Of a stretch of DNA of 12,235 nt, positions 7,569-12,235 are shown in pieces (the stretch's first letter is position 1; every line of letters starts with the position of its first letter). This stretch comes from an uncultured Calothrix sp. (GTDB lineage: Bacteria > Cyanobacteriota > Cyanobacteriia > Cyanobacteriales > Nostocaceae): positions 1-12,235 of the forward strand of contig CAKZYM010000109.1 of NCBI GenBank assembly GCA_937884685.1. Direction: 5' to 3'. The notes under the pieces are model-generated. The model ran no database searches. It saw only the letters and a program-made list of their open reading frames with translations, and had not been told where the DNA came from. A program made the translations under genes and the position numbers.

Positions 7569-7757
7569 TTAGTACTTAAAGCGTCTCTTACGCTGCTTGG
7601 ATCTAGCAATTGCTTTACGCTTATGTTTTTGTAGAGGTGTTTCAAAGTGACGATGCTTCTTGATATCCGGCATAATACCAGCTTTAGAAACTTCGCGCTT
7701 AAACCTACGCAATGCTGATTCGATTCCTTCGTTTTCGCCAACAACTATTTGGGTCAT
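7569..7757 (-). CDS. rpsU: 30S ribosomal protein S21
   Basis: This small basic protein of the 30S ribosomal subunit takes part in translation initiation. The 62 residues begin MTQIVVGENEGIESALRRF, the normal S21 N-terminus, contain REVSKAGIMPDIKKHRHFE, and end in a Lys/Arg-rich tail (KRKAIARSKQRKRRFKY). The frame is open 13 codons further upstream to an ATG at 7796, but that extension (MSYWTAYFRLGER) is not S21-like. The ATG at 7755-7757 is preceded by AGGAGAA on the - strand at proper spacing, which decides the start. It lies downstream of the RRM gene on the same strand, an arrangement known from Anabaena, where the rbp-rpsU cluster is cold-regulated. A strong terminator separates the two genes here, so S21 needs read-through or its own promoter in 7758-7834. 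Confidence 0.97.
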   Translation of the reverse strand: MTQIVVGENEGIESALRRFKREVSKAGIMPDIKKHRHFETPLQKHKRKAIARSKQRKRRFKY

Positions 7758-7833
7758 TCTTTCTCCTAATCTAAAGTACGCTGTCCAGTATGACAATTAA
7801 TGCTCAAGTGTCAAGAGTAGCATTAACCGCGAG

Positions 7834-7866
7834 CAAAAAAAGGGCAAACTTAATTGTATGCCCTTT
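7834..7866 (-). terminator. Rho-independent terminator of the RRM gene
   Basis: On the - strand AAAGGGCA (7866-7859) and TGCCCTTT (7846-7839) form an 8-bp stem with a 12-nt loop, followed at once by a run of T (seven A in the + strand, 7835-7841, partly within the stem). The U-tract is on the - strand side, so it serves the RRM gene rather than anything from the left. It sits between that gene and rpsU. Confidence 0.85.
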
Positions 7867-7902
7867 ATACTCAAAAGTTAAATAATGTTTCAATCGAGTA
7901 AG

Positions 7903-7931
7903 GTAATGTCTATAATATCGTTCGACATTAC
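7903..7931 (-). repeat. Second hairpin in the 3' region of the RRM gene
   Basis: GTAATGTC (7903-7910) and GACATTAC (7924-7931) form a perfect 8-bp stem with a 13-nt loop, starting 4 bp after the RRM gene stop. No U-tract is attached. It could protect or process the 3' end of the message; this is inference. Confidence 0.55.
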
Positions 7932-7935
7932 TCAC

Positions 7936-8214
7936 TTACCACCTGCCACCACCACCGGAAGCGCTTCTTTCTGGCTTAGGCTTGGCTTTATTTACTCGTA
8001 GACTACGACCCATCCATTCAGCGCCATCAAGGGATTCTATTGCTGTAGCTTCCTCTGCATCAGAACCCATTTCAATAAAAGCAAAACCTCTAATGCGTCC
8101 TGCTTCCCTATCCATTGGTAAATAAATACTTTTCACTTCTCCATATTCGAGGAAGACTTGCTTTAGCTCATCTTCTACAACCTCATAAGAGAGATTGCCT
8201 ACGTAAATCGACAT
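7936..8214 (-). CDS. Cyanobacterial RRM-type RNA-binding protein
   Basis: This 92-residue protein is a single RNA recognition motif of the cyanobacterial Rbp family, relatives of eukaryotic glycine-rich RNA-binding proteins that bind RNA and are often induced by cold. RNP2 is IYVGNL (3-8) and RNP1 is RGFAFIEM (42-49), with both aromatic residues F44 and F46 present. After the RRM (about 1-76) comes a basic segment NKAKPKPERSASG and a very short glycine stretch ending GGGGRW, so the glycine tail is much reduced compared with long-tailed members. The ATG at 8212-8214 has GGAGA six bases upstream on the - strand. rpsU follows downstream. In Anabaena the homologous rbpA1-rpsU pair is cold-regulated, partly through a long 5' leader. 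Which Rbp paralogue this is cannot be settled from the sequence, so no symbol is given. Confidence 0.95.
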   Translation of the reverse strand: MSIYVGNLSYEVVEDELKQVFLEYGEVKSIYLPMDREAGRIRGFAFIEMGSDAEEATAIESLDGAEWMGRSLRVNKAKPKPERSASGGGGRW

Positions 8215-8471
8215 ACAACGTCTCCAGAATTAACAATTTGATGAGATTTACATCCGGAGAAGTCTGCAATACATAATCAAACAAACTGAACCACCGAACT
8301 CAATCTTCTGCCTAATACCATAGCATAAATAGTACGGCTGTGTTGCTTCGATATAGTCCTGTTGTCATCAGCATTTGAACGGAAATAATTCCGCTTCGTG
8401 GAGAAAATTCTTAAATATCAGTGCCCGCGACAATTGTTAAATCATAATTTAGATTTTTTCAATTTTGAAGA
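8215..8471 (-). promoter_or_regulatory. Promoter and 5' leader region of the RRM gene
   Basis: This 257-bp stretch has no plausible gene and must hold the promoter and leader of the RRM gene. On the - strand TATGCTATGGTATTAGG (around 8312-8330) offers possible -10 boxes, but I see no matching -35 element. A small hairpin, CGGAA (8380-8384) with TTCCG (8389-8393), lies further upstream. If transcription starts near 8310, the leader would be about 100 nt, which would fit leader-based cold regulation known for this family. The promoter call is inference. Confidence 0.3.
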
Positions 8472-8480
8472 CTAGTTCAA

Positions 8481-8515
8481 TTTTGGATTTTGGATTTTGG
8501 ATTTTGGATTTTGGA
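8481..8515. repeat. TTTTGGA heptamer array, five perfect copies
   Basis: Five head-to-tail copies of TTTTGGA with no mismatch. Tandem heptanucleotide repeats (STRR sequences) are characteristic of heterocystous cyanobacteria. Single inverted units of the same sequence occur at 8681-8693 and 5583-5602. Confidence 0.9.
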
Positions 8516-8528
8516 TTCTAAGGAAAGC

Positions 8529-8554
8529 TTGGGGTGGAGATGTTCTTACCCCAA
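8529..8554. repeat. TTGGGGT / ACCCCAA hairpin
   Basis: TTGGGGT (8529-8535) pairs perfectly with ACCCCAA (8548-8554), loop 12 nt. It could contribute to ending transcripts that leave argD on the - strand, but no U-tract is attached. Confidence 0.6.
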
Positions 8555-8603
8555 ACTGAGCCACACCTTCGGTGAACGGGGGAAAACCACGCCATTTGCT
8601 CAT

Positions 8604-8616
8604 GGGGGAAACCCCC
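8604..8616. repeat. GGGGG-AAA-CCCCC hairpin
   Basis: A perfect 5-bp all-GC stem with a 3-nt loop, directly abutting the 19-bp repeat array. A similar small stem, CACC-TTC-GGTG, lies at 8564-8574. Confidence 0.7.
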
Positions 8617-8669
8617 AAGACCGCAATGGCTCCCCAAGACCGCAATGGCTCCCCAAGACCGCAATGGCT
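8613..8669. repeat. 19-bp tandem repeat, three perfect copies
   Basis: CCCCAAGACCGCAATGGCT is repeated at 8613-8631, 8632-8650 and 8651-8669 without a single difference, so the expansion is recent. There are no spacers, so it is not a CRISPR array. Confidence 0.95.
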
Positions 8670-8696
8670 CAACTTTCCGCAAAATCCAAAATTGAA

Positions 8697-9959
8697 TTAG
8701 CCTTTCATCTGCATCATAACTTTATCAATAATTTGCAGTGCTGTATTGACTTCAGCTTCGGTAACAATTAGCGGTGGAACAAAACGGATAACTTTAGTAC
8801 CTGCTGGAACTAACAGCAAACCTTCATTCATAGCGGCTTTCACTACATCAATAGCGTTTAACTGAATATCTGCTTGCAATTCCATTCCGTTAATTAAACC
8901 CCAACCGCGCACTTCAGCTATATGCTGGGGATATTTGGCTGCAATATTTCGTAAACCTTCGCGCAGTTGTTCCCCTCTATCACATACGTTTTGGAGAATA
9001 TTCTCTTTCTTTAAAGTATGGCAAACTGTTGTGGCTACGGCACAAGCAAAGGGATTTCCACCAAAAGTACTAGCATGTTCTCCTGCTTGAAGTACGTTAC
9101 AGAATTTCTTTGTCATCATGGCACCGATGGGGACACCTCCACCTAAGCCTTTTGCGCTGGTGAAAACGTCTGGTTCAATTCCGAGGTTCTCGTAACCCCA
9201 CAATTTACCGCTTCGTCCCATTCCGACTTGTACTTCATCGAAAATTAATAAAATGCCAGTTTCATCGCAAATCGAACGCAGCTTTTGGAAATATTTTACA
9301 TCACCAGGACGAATCCCACCTTCTCCCTGTAAAGGTTCTAACATGATAGCGCCGACTGCGTAATCACCTTCGTCCAACTCACCAATTGCTGCTTCCACCG
9401 CATCAATATCGTTATAGGGTACGTAATTAAACCCCGGTACTAAAGGATTAAAGTTTTTTTGATACTTAGGTTGTCCGGTAGCGGTAATTGTTGCTAAAGT
9501 ACGTCCGTGAAAGCTCGCGCTGGCGGTTAAAATAATTGGGTTATCGATATCTAAAACGGTATGAGCATATTTACGCGCCAACTTAATTGCTGCTTCGTTG
9601 GCTTCCGCACCAGAATTACAGAAAAATACTTTGTCAGCACAGGAATTATCAACTATCCAGCGTGCTAATTCTCCCTGCTCGGGAATGTAATACAAGTTTG
9701 AAACGTGTTGTATTTTTTGGATTTGCTGGGTAACTGCCTCTATGATTTTTGGATGAGCGTGTCCCAAGGTGCAAGTAGCAATTCCAGCAACAAAATCGAG
9801 ATATTCTTTCCCTTCGGTATCCCATAGACGACATCCAAGACCTTTCTCTAAAGCTATCGGAAAGCGTCCATAGGTGGACATTACAACTTCATCAAAGTTT
9901 TCTTTATTAAAAGCGGTAGATGATAAGTCGGCTTGTTGAACAAGAGTCTCTATGCTCAC
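8697..9959 (-). CDS. argD: Acetylornithine aminotransferase
   Basis: ArgD is a PLP-dependent class III aminotransferase that interconverts N-acetylglutamate semialdehyde and N2-acetylornithine in arginine biosynthesis, in the cytoplasm. The 420-residue length is right. Visible landmarks are TYGRFPIALEKGLGCRLWD near the start, GIATCTLGHAHP (59-70), the phosphate-binding NSGAEANEAA (115-124), FHGRTLATITATGQPKY, IFDEVQVGMGRSGK with PLP-ring contact D241, and the Schiff-base lysine K270 in TSAKGLGGGVPIGAMM. HASTFGGNPFACA and GWGLINGMEL follow. The sequence fits acetylornithine over ornithine aminotransferase, although the class III family is broad. The start is GTG at 9957-9959, chosen because AGGAG lies seven bases upstream on the - strand and no in-frame ATG precedes it. 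The stop overlaps one arm of the repeat island at 8472-8700. A GTAN8TAC site lies about 130 bp upstream. Confidence 0.95.
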   Translation of the reverse strand: MSIETLVQQADLSSTAFNKENFDEVVMSTYGRFPIALEKGLGCRLWDTEGKEYLDFVAGIATCTLGHAHPKIIEAVTQQIQKIQHVSNLYYIPEQGELARWIVDNSCADKVFFCNSGAEANEAAIKLARKYAHTVLDIDNPIILTASASFHGRTLATITATGQPKYQKNFNPLVPGFNYVPYNDIDAVEAAIGELDEGDYAVGAIMLEPLQGEGGIRPGDVKYFQKLRSICDETGILLIFDEVQVGMGRSGKLWGYENLGIEPDVFTSAKGLGGGVPIGAMMTKKFCNVLQAGEHASTFGGNPFACAVATTVCHTLKKENILQNVCDRGEQLREGLRNIAAKYPQHIAEVRGWGLINGMELQADIQLNAIDVVKAAMNEGLLLVPAGTKVIRFVPPLIVTEAEVNTALQIIDKVMMQMKG

Positions 9960-10088
9960 GGCTTAACTCCTGAATTTAAGTATATTTACACAATGATAAT
10001 TGATTAGGAAAAGGGAGTAGCGATAAAAAAGCAGCTACATCAATTTCGCTAATACAACAGAAACAAATTAATGCAAGAAGTCTATATT

Positions 10089-10102
10089 GTAGTGTGATTT
10101 AC
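10089..10102. promoter_or_regulatory. NtcA-type binding site upstream of argD
   Basis: GTA-GTGTGATT-TAC matches the palindromic NtcA consensus GTAN8TAC exactly. It sits in the argD upstream spacer, 130 bp from the start codon. On the - strand TAATTT, a TAN3T-type -10, begins 18 bases after the site, a little closer than the usual 22 or so. NtcA is the cyanobacterial nitrogen-control activator, and arginine synthesis is a plausible target. Three matches to this pattern are expected by chance in a window this long, so position is the main support. Confidence 0.35.
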
Positions 10103-10194
10103 TTTTTTTGGGAACATGTTGTGTGTGAAAGAGTAACCAGTAATGAGTAAGAAGTGGCAAGTAGAAGAAAAAGGGAGAAAAGAGGTGGAGGATT

Positions 10195-10229
10195 AATTAC
10201 CAATTACCTATTACCTATTACCTATTACC
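10195..10229. repeat. [AT]ATTACC heptamer array, five copies
   Basis: Two AATTACC units followed by three TATTACC units run head to tail, ending 3 bp from the stop codon of the pseudouridine synthase gene. A purine-rich tract (about 10150-10192) precedes it. This is a second STRR-like heptamer array with a different unit from the one at 8481. Confidence 0.85.
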
Positions 10230-10232
10230 AAT

Positions 10233-11942
10233 TTAAAAAGGTGTTTCTACTTTCAAGCATATATTTTCTTTCAAATACGGATGTTTAAATGTAAGTTCTC
10301 TTCCGTGAAGATGTAATCGACTTGCTTCTTTGAATTCACACCCATAAAGCTTATCTCCTAAAATAGCTATACCTAAACCCTTATTATTAGCAGCATGAAT
10401 CCGTAATTGATGGGTTCTTCCAGTCAAAGGAATAAATTCGATGCGAGTGTAATTTCCTTGTTCAGTTAAAACCTTATTTAAAACCTTAAATTTAGTTATA
10501 CAGGGTTTACCGTGCTGGTAATTAACTTCTTGATAGGGACGTTTATCGGGATTACCCCACAACGGTAGTTCAATCACACCTTCATTAACAACTAAATCAC
10601 CTGAAAGCACTGCTTCATAAATTTTACTCACCAATCTTTGTTCAAACTGCTTGCTTAGTAAACGATAAATCTCTTTATTTTTAGCTAAAAGTAAAATACC
10701 AGAAGTATCCATATCTAAACGGTGTACTGCTGTAATATTTTTGCTGTCGGGTAATAAATTAATTAAGCGACTGACAACGCTATCTTGATTGTGATGGTAT
10801 CTTCCCGGAACCGATAGCAAACCAGAAGGTTTATCTACAGCAATTAACCATTCGTCTTCATAGATAATGGGAATTTCTCCTGTAATAAGGGAGGGGTTGA
10901 AAATTTCTTCTTGTCTCCCAGAGTTTAGACCTGACAATAAAAAACCCATCAACGGTTGACAGCGTTCTACACAAGCTCCGTAAAATTCTCCCGGTTTTTT
11001 ATCTTGAGTAGATTTTCCCCACCAAAATTCTGCGATCGCAATTGGTTTTAAGTTATGAGTCGCAGCATAATGAAGTAATTTGGGGGTACAGCAATCACCC
11101 GTACCAGTAGGTAAACCTTGTGGCATTAATTGCTGTAAACTCGATGAATTACCCATAAAATTCATGATTGAATAAGCATCATGCATCTGCGCTTGTAGTT
11201 TTCGAGATATTTGTTTTCGCTGCTGCTTTAATTCCCGAACCTGCATATCTGCATCTTTTATTACCTGTTGAAGCGGTTGTAATACTTCATCCCGCTGTCG
11301 CTTAAGTAACTTTCGCTCAATTCCTTGCTGACGACTTTCTTCTTTGAGTTTTTCTAGCTCTATTTTTAATTTTTGATGTAGTTCTTGATTTAATTCTTGA
11401 TTTAATTCTTCTCTCGTCAAACTTTTATAGATTAAATCGCGTTTTTCATCCCGTTGCTGCTTACTATCTTGGTGATGTTTACTCATTTCTTGCAAACGTT
11501 TTTCAAACTCTAGTGCTACAGTTTCATATTCTTTTCTTTGATTTAATTCTTTAAGTCGAATAATTTCTTGTTTAATAGCTTCCAACTCTGCCAAAGTACG
11601 ATTTTCTTCTAATACAACTTTTTCTCTACCGGGAATTGGTGGTACCCAACCTTCGACAATACTCTCACTATTTAGCAACCCCGAAAATGCTTTGAGAATT
11701 GCTTTTTCTTTGCTTGGTAATTCTACTAATAAAATCCCATACATTTTGCCTTCACGGGAATATATTTCATTTTTAGCCAGTTGACGCATTAAACCACGAG
11801 CAACTGCTTCTGCTTCTGAAGTACGAGGAAGTTTTAGTAATTCCCCATCCTGAGAATATCCTTGATAGTGGTAAGCAGGTGATGAATTATTAATTGTTGA
11901 ATTAATGTCGATGAAGTCTGCAATTGGGTGAAGGGGTGACAT
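10233..11942 (-). CDS. RluA-family pseudouridine synthase with long N-terminal coiled-coil extension
   Basis: The C-terminal domain (about 355-569) is an RluA-type RNA pseudouridine synthase: IAVDKPSGLLSVPGR, then HRLDMDTSGILLLAK with catalytic D410, then LTGRTHQLRIH (506-516). It would isomerise uridines in rRNA or tRNA; the target cannot be read from the sequence. RluA-type enzymes are usually 220-330 residues, and this one has 569. The first 110 residues form a separate domain of unknown role. Residues about 112-255 are a Glu/Lys/Gln/Arg-rich coiled coil. A conserved-looking segment, GTGDCCTPKLLHYA (280-293) to EFWWG (305-309) and GACVERCQPLMGFLLSG (322-338), precedes the catalytic domain. 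Its four cysteines (284, 285, 324, 328) could bind a metal. Proteins with this layout exist in several bacterial phyla. The ATG at 11940-11942 lacks a Shine-Dalgarno sequence, so the start is less certain. The gene carries the only HIP1 octamer in the window (11032-11039). Confidence 0.92.
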   Translation of the reverse strand: MSPLHPIADFIDINSTINNSSPAYHYQGYSQDGELLKLPRTSEAEAVARGLMRQLAKNEIYSREGKMYGILLVELPSKEKAILKAFSGLLNSESIVEGWVPPIPGREKVVLEENRTLAELEAIKQEIIRLKELNQRKEYETVALEFEKRLQEMSKHHQDSKQQRDEKRDLIYKSLTREELNQELNQELHQKLKIELEKLKEESRQQGIERKLLKRQRDEVLQPLQQVIKDADMQVRELKQQRKQISRKLQAQMHDAYSIMNFMGNSSSLQQLMPQGLPTGTGDCCTPKLLHYAATHNLKPIAIAEFWWGKSTQDKKPGEFYGACVERCQPLMGFLLSGLNSGRQEEIFNPSLITGEIPIIYEDEWLIAVDKPSGLLSVPGRYHHNQDSVVSRLINLLPDSKNITAVHRLDMDTSGILLLAKNKEIYRLLSKQFEQRLVSKIYEAVLSGDLVVNEGVIELPLWGNPDKRPYQEVNYQHGKPCITKFKVLNKVLTEQGNYTRIEFIPLTGRTHQLRIHAANNKGLGIAILGDKLYGCEFKEASRLHLHGRELTFKHPYLKENICLKVETPF

Positions 11943-12018
11943 TCGGATATTTTTCAGTGTGTAAATTAGTTGGTAGATTAAAGTAAATTAATTAAGTCTT
12001 TTGTGCCTAAAACAATAG

Positions 12019-12041
12019 GAGACGTTGCAGTGCAACGTCTC
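12019..12041. repeat. Palindromic repeat, copy 2 (GAGACGTTGC / GCAACGTCTC)
   Basis: GAGACGTTGC (12019-12028) pairs perfectly with GCAACGTCTC (12032-12041) around AGT and is followed by TAC. It matches the copy at 5545-5565 except for A-to-T in the left arm and T-to-A in the right arm, which keeps the stem intact. It lies outside the tnpB-like element, between it and the pseudouridine synthase gene. Confidence 0.8.
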
Positions 12042-12063
12042 TACATTCATTTTATATTCTTTC

Positions 12064-12200
12064 GTGACGCACCCACATCATAATCTTTGATTATGATGTA
12101 GGCTTCTCGGCGACTCCTCTGTGAAGACATTGACCGAGCTTTGAAGCCCTATGCCCTTGGGACTTTTTGCCAGATTGTTTTTTCGTACCTTGTAGGCTGC
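12064..12200 (-). ncRNA. Candidate omega-RNA (TnpB guide RNA) 3' region
   Basis: In IS200/IS605 elements the guide RNA overlaps the 3' end of tnpB and the element's right end. On the corresponding + strand coordinates GGCTTC (12101-12106) pairs with GAAGCC (12143-12148), CTCGG (12106-12110) pairs with CCGAG (12134-12138), and ACATCATAATC (12075-12085) pairs with GATTATGATGT (12089-12099) around TTT. These stems fit a compact RNA ending at the element boundary. The guide would be copied from DNA beyond 12064, towards 12050. The upstream limit is arbitrary. Confidence 0.4.
12075..12099. repeat. Subterminal 11-bp perfect hairpin
   Basis: ACATCATAATC and GATTATGATGT flank a TTT loop without mismatch. 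No U-tract follows on either strand, so this is not a standard terminator. It fits the subterminal hairpin recognised by the Y1 transposase in IS200/IS605 ends. Confidence 0.7.
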
Positions 12201-12235
12201 ATTTCTGCATTTAATTGGGTTACACCTACACAATT
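12149..12235 (-). CDS. Possible TnpB C-terminus, 5' end outside the window
   Basis: The frame is open from the right edge to a TAG at 12149-12151, giving 28 residues that include VGVTQLNAEMQPTRYEK and end QKVPRA. The short VGxTxxNA stretch resembles the tail after the zinc-ribbon in IS605 OrfB/TnpB proteins of cyanobacteria, but 28 residues are too few for certainty and no catalytic residue is visible. Its position just before the structured right end supports the reading. A second - strand frame is also open for about 60 codons here but looks less protein-like. Confidence 0.35.
   Translation of the reverse strand, partial: NCVGVTQLNAEMQPTRYEKTIWQKVPRA

Larger units (their letters stand above)
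8472..8700. repeat. 229-bp repeat island bounded by 20-bp inverted repeats
   Basis: The left arm 8472-8491 (CTAGTTCAATTTTGGATTTT) matches the reverse complement of 8681-8700 at 19 of 20 positions. Between them lie a 7-bp tandem array (8481-8515), three hairpins (8529-8554, 8564-8574, 8604-8616) and three perfect 19-bp units (8613-8669). The interior is clearly more GC-rich than its surroundings. The right arm overlaps the argD stop codon (TTA at 8697-8699). There is no credible gene inside, and no target duplication is evident, so it may be either a composite of repeats or a non-autonomous element. Confidence 0.65.
12064..12235 (-). mobile_element. Right end of an IS200/IS605-type tnpB element, cut by the window edge
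   Basis: Read on the - strand, a short transposase-like C-terminus ends at 12149. It is followed by structured non-coding DNA with nested stems, then a perfect 11-bp hairpin and GCGTCAC ending at 12064. Cyanobacterial IS605-type elements typically end with a tnpB gene, GAAGCC, a strong subterminal hairpin and a TCAC-like terminal tetranucleotide, and all of these appear here in order. The left end and tnpA, if any, would lie beyond the window. Such elements make no target duplication, so none is expected. Identification rests on layout and remembered end sequences, not on a database match. Confidence 0.5.

Noticed and set aside
7538..7744. 68-codon - strand frame overlapping rpsU
   Set aside because: It is an out-of-phase reading of the S21 gene.
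7758..7796. 13-codon N-terminal extension of S21
   Set aside because: The extension MSYWTAYFRLGER is not S21-like, and AGGAGAA sits correctly before the ATG at 7757.
8613..8669. CRISPR array
   Set aside because: The three 19-bp units abut each other with no spacers, and there are no cas genes nearby.
8472..8771. Open frames on both strands (66 codons on -, 93 codons on +) across the repeat island
   Set aside because: Their translations consist of repeat-derived runs such as IQNPKSKIQNP, and the + frame overlaps argD on the opposite strand; no ribosome binding site or family resemblance.
1..12235. tRNA or rRNA genes
   Set aside because: No cloverleaf-like arrangement with a T-arm GTTCRAAT core, and no rRNA-like conserved stretch, was seen on either strand.

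Overview
The window looks like chromosomal DNA from a filamentous, probably heterocyst-forming cyanobacterium (Nostocales; Calothrix, Rivularia or Scytonema type). The evidence is an AT-rich genome, a cyanobacterial FtsH, an RRM-type RNA-binding protein gene next to rpsU, one HIP1 octamer (GCGATCGC at 11032-11039), and intergenic spaces packed with short palindromes and 7-bp tandem repeats of the STRR kind. The genus is an inference.

Layout. The left part is on the + strand. It holds the 3' part of a very large multi-spanning membrane protein of unknown function (open to the left edge, stop at 3076), then a gene-free stretch with a MITE-like element (3138-3282), then ftsH (3564-5447), a repeat-filled spacer, and a dGTPase-family HD hydrolase (5606-6925) closed by a strong terminator. 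The stretch 6986-7568 has no intact gene. It holds a 16-bp tandem duplication and a start-less coding remnant (7211-7450). From 7569 on, all genes are on the - strand: rpsU (7569-7757), an RRM protein gene (7936-8214), a 229-bp repeat island bounded by inverted repeats (8472-8700), argD (8697-9959), and a long RluA-family pseudouridine synthase (10233-11942). At the right edge, 12064-12235 looks like the end of an IS200/IS605-type tnpB element read on the - strand, including the structured 3' region that encodes the omega-RNA.

How the genes fit. Most are housekeeping genes: membrane protein quality control (FtsH), dNTP pool control (dGTPase), ribosome and RNA metabolism (S21, RRM protein, pseudouridine synthase) and arginine synthesis (ArgD). 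The RRM gene and rpsU are a known cyanobacterial pair; here a clear terminator lies between them. No metabolic operon links the rest.

No clear new defence or biosynthetic system is present. The most unusual content is repeat biology: a MITE with an apparent 8-bp target duplication, palindrome copies with compensatory base changes, a motif shared between the MITE, a spacer and a coding region, and the tnpB-like end with a foldable RNA.
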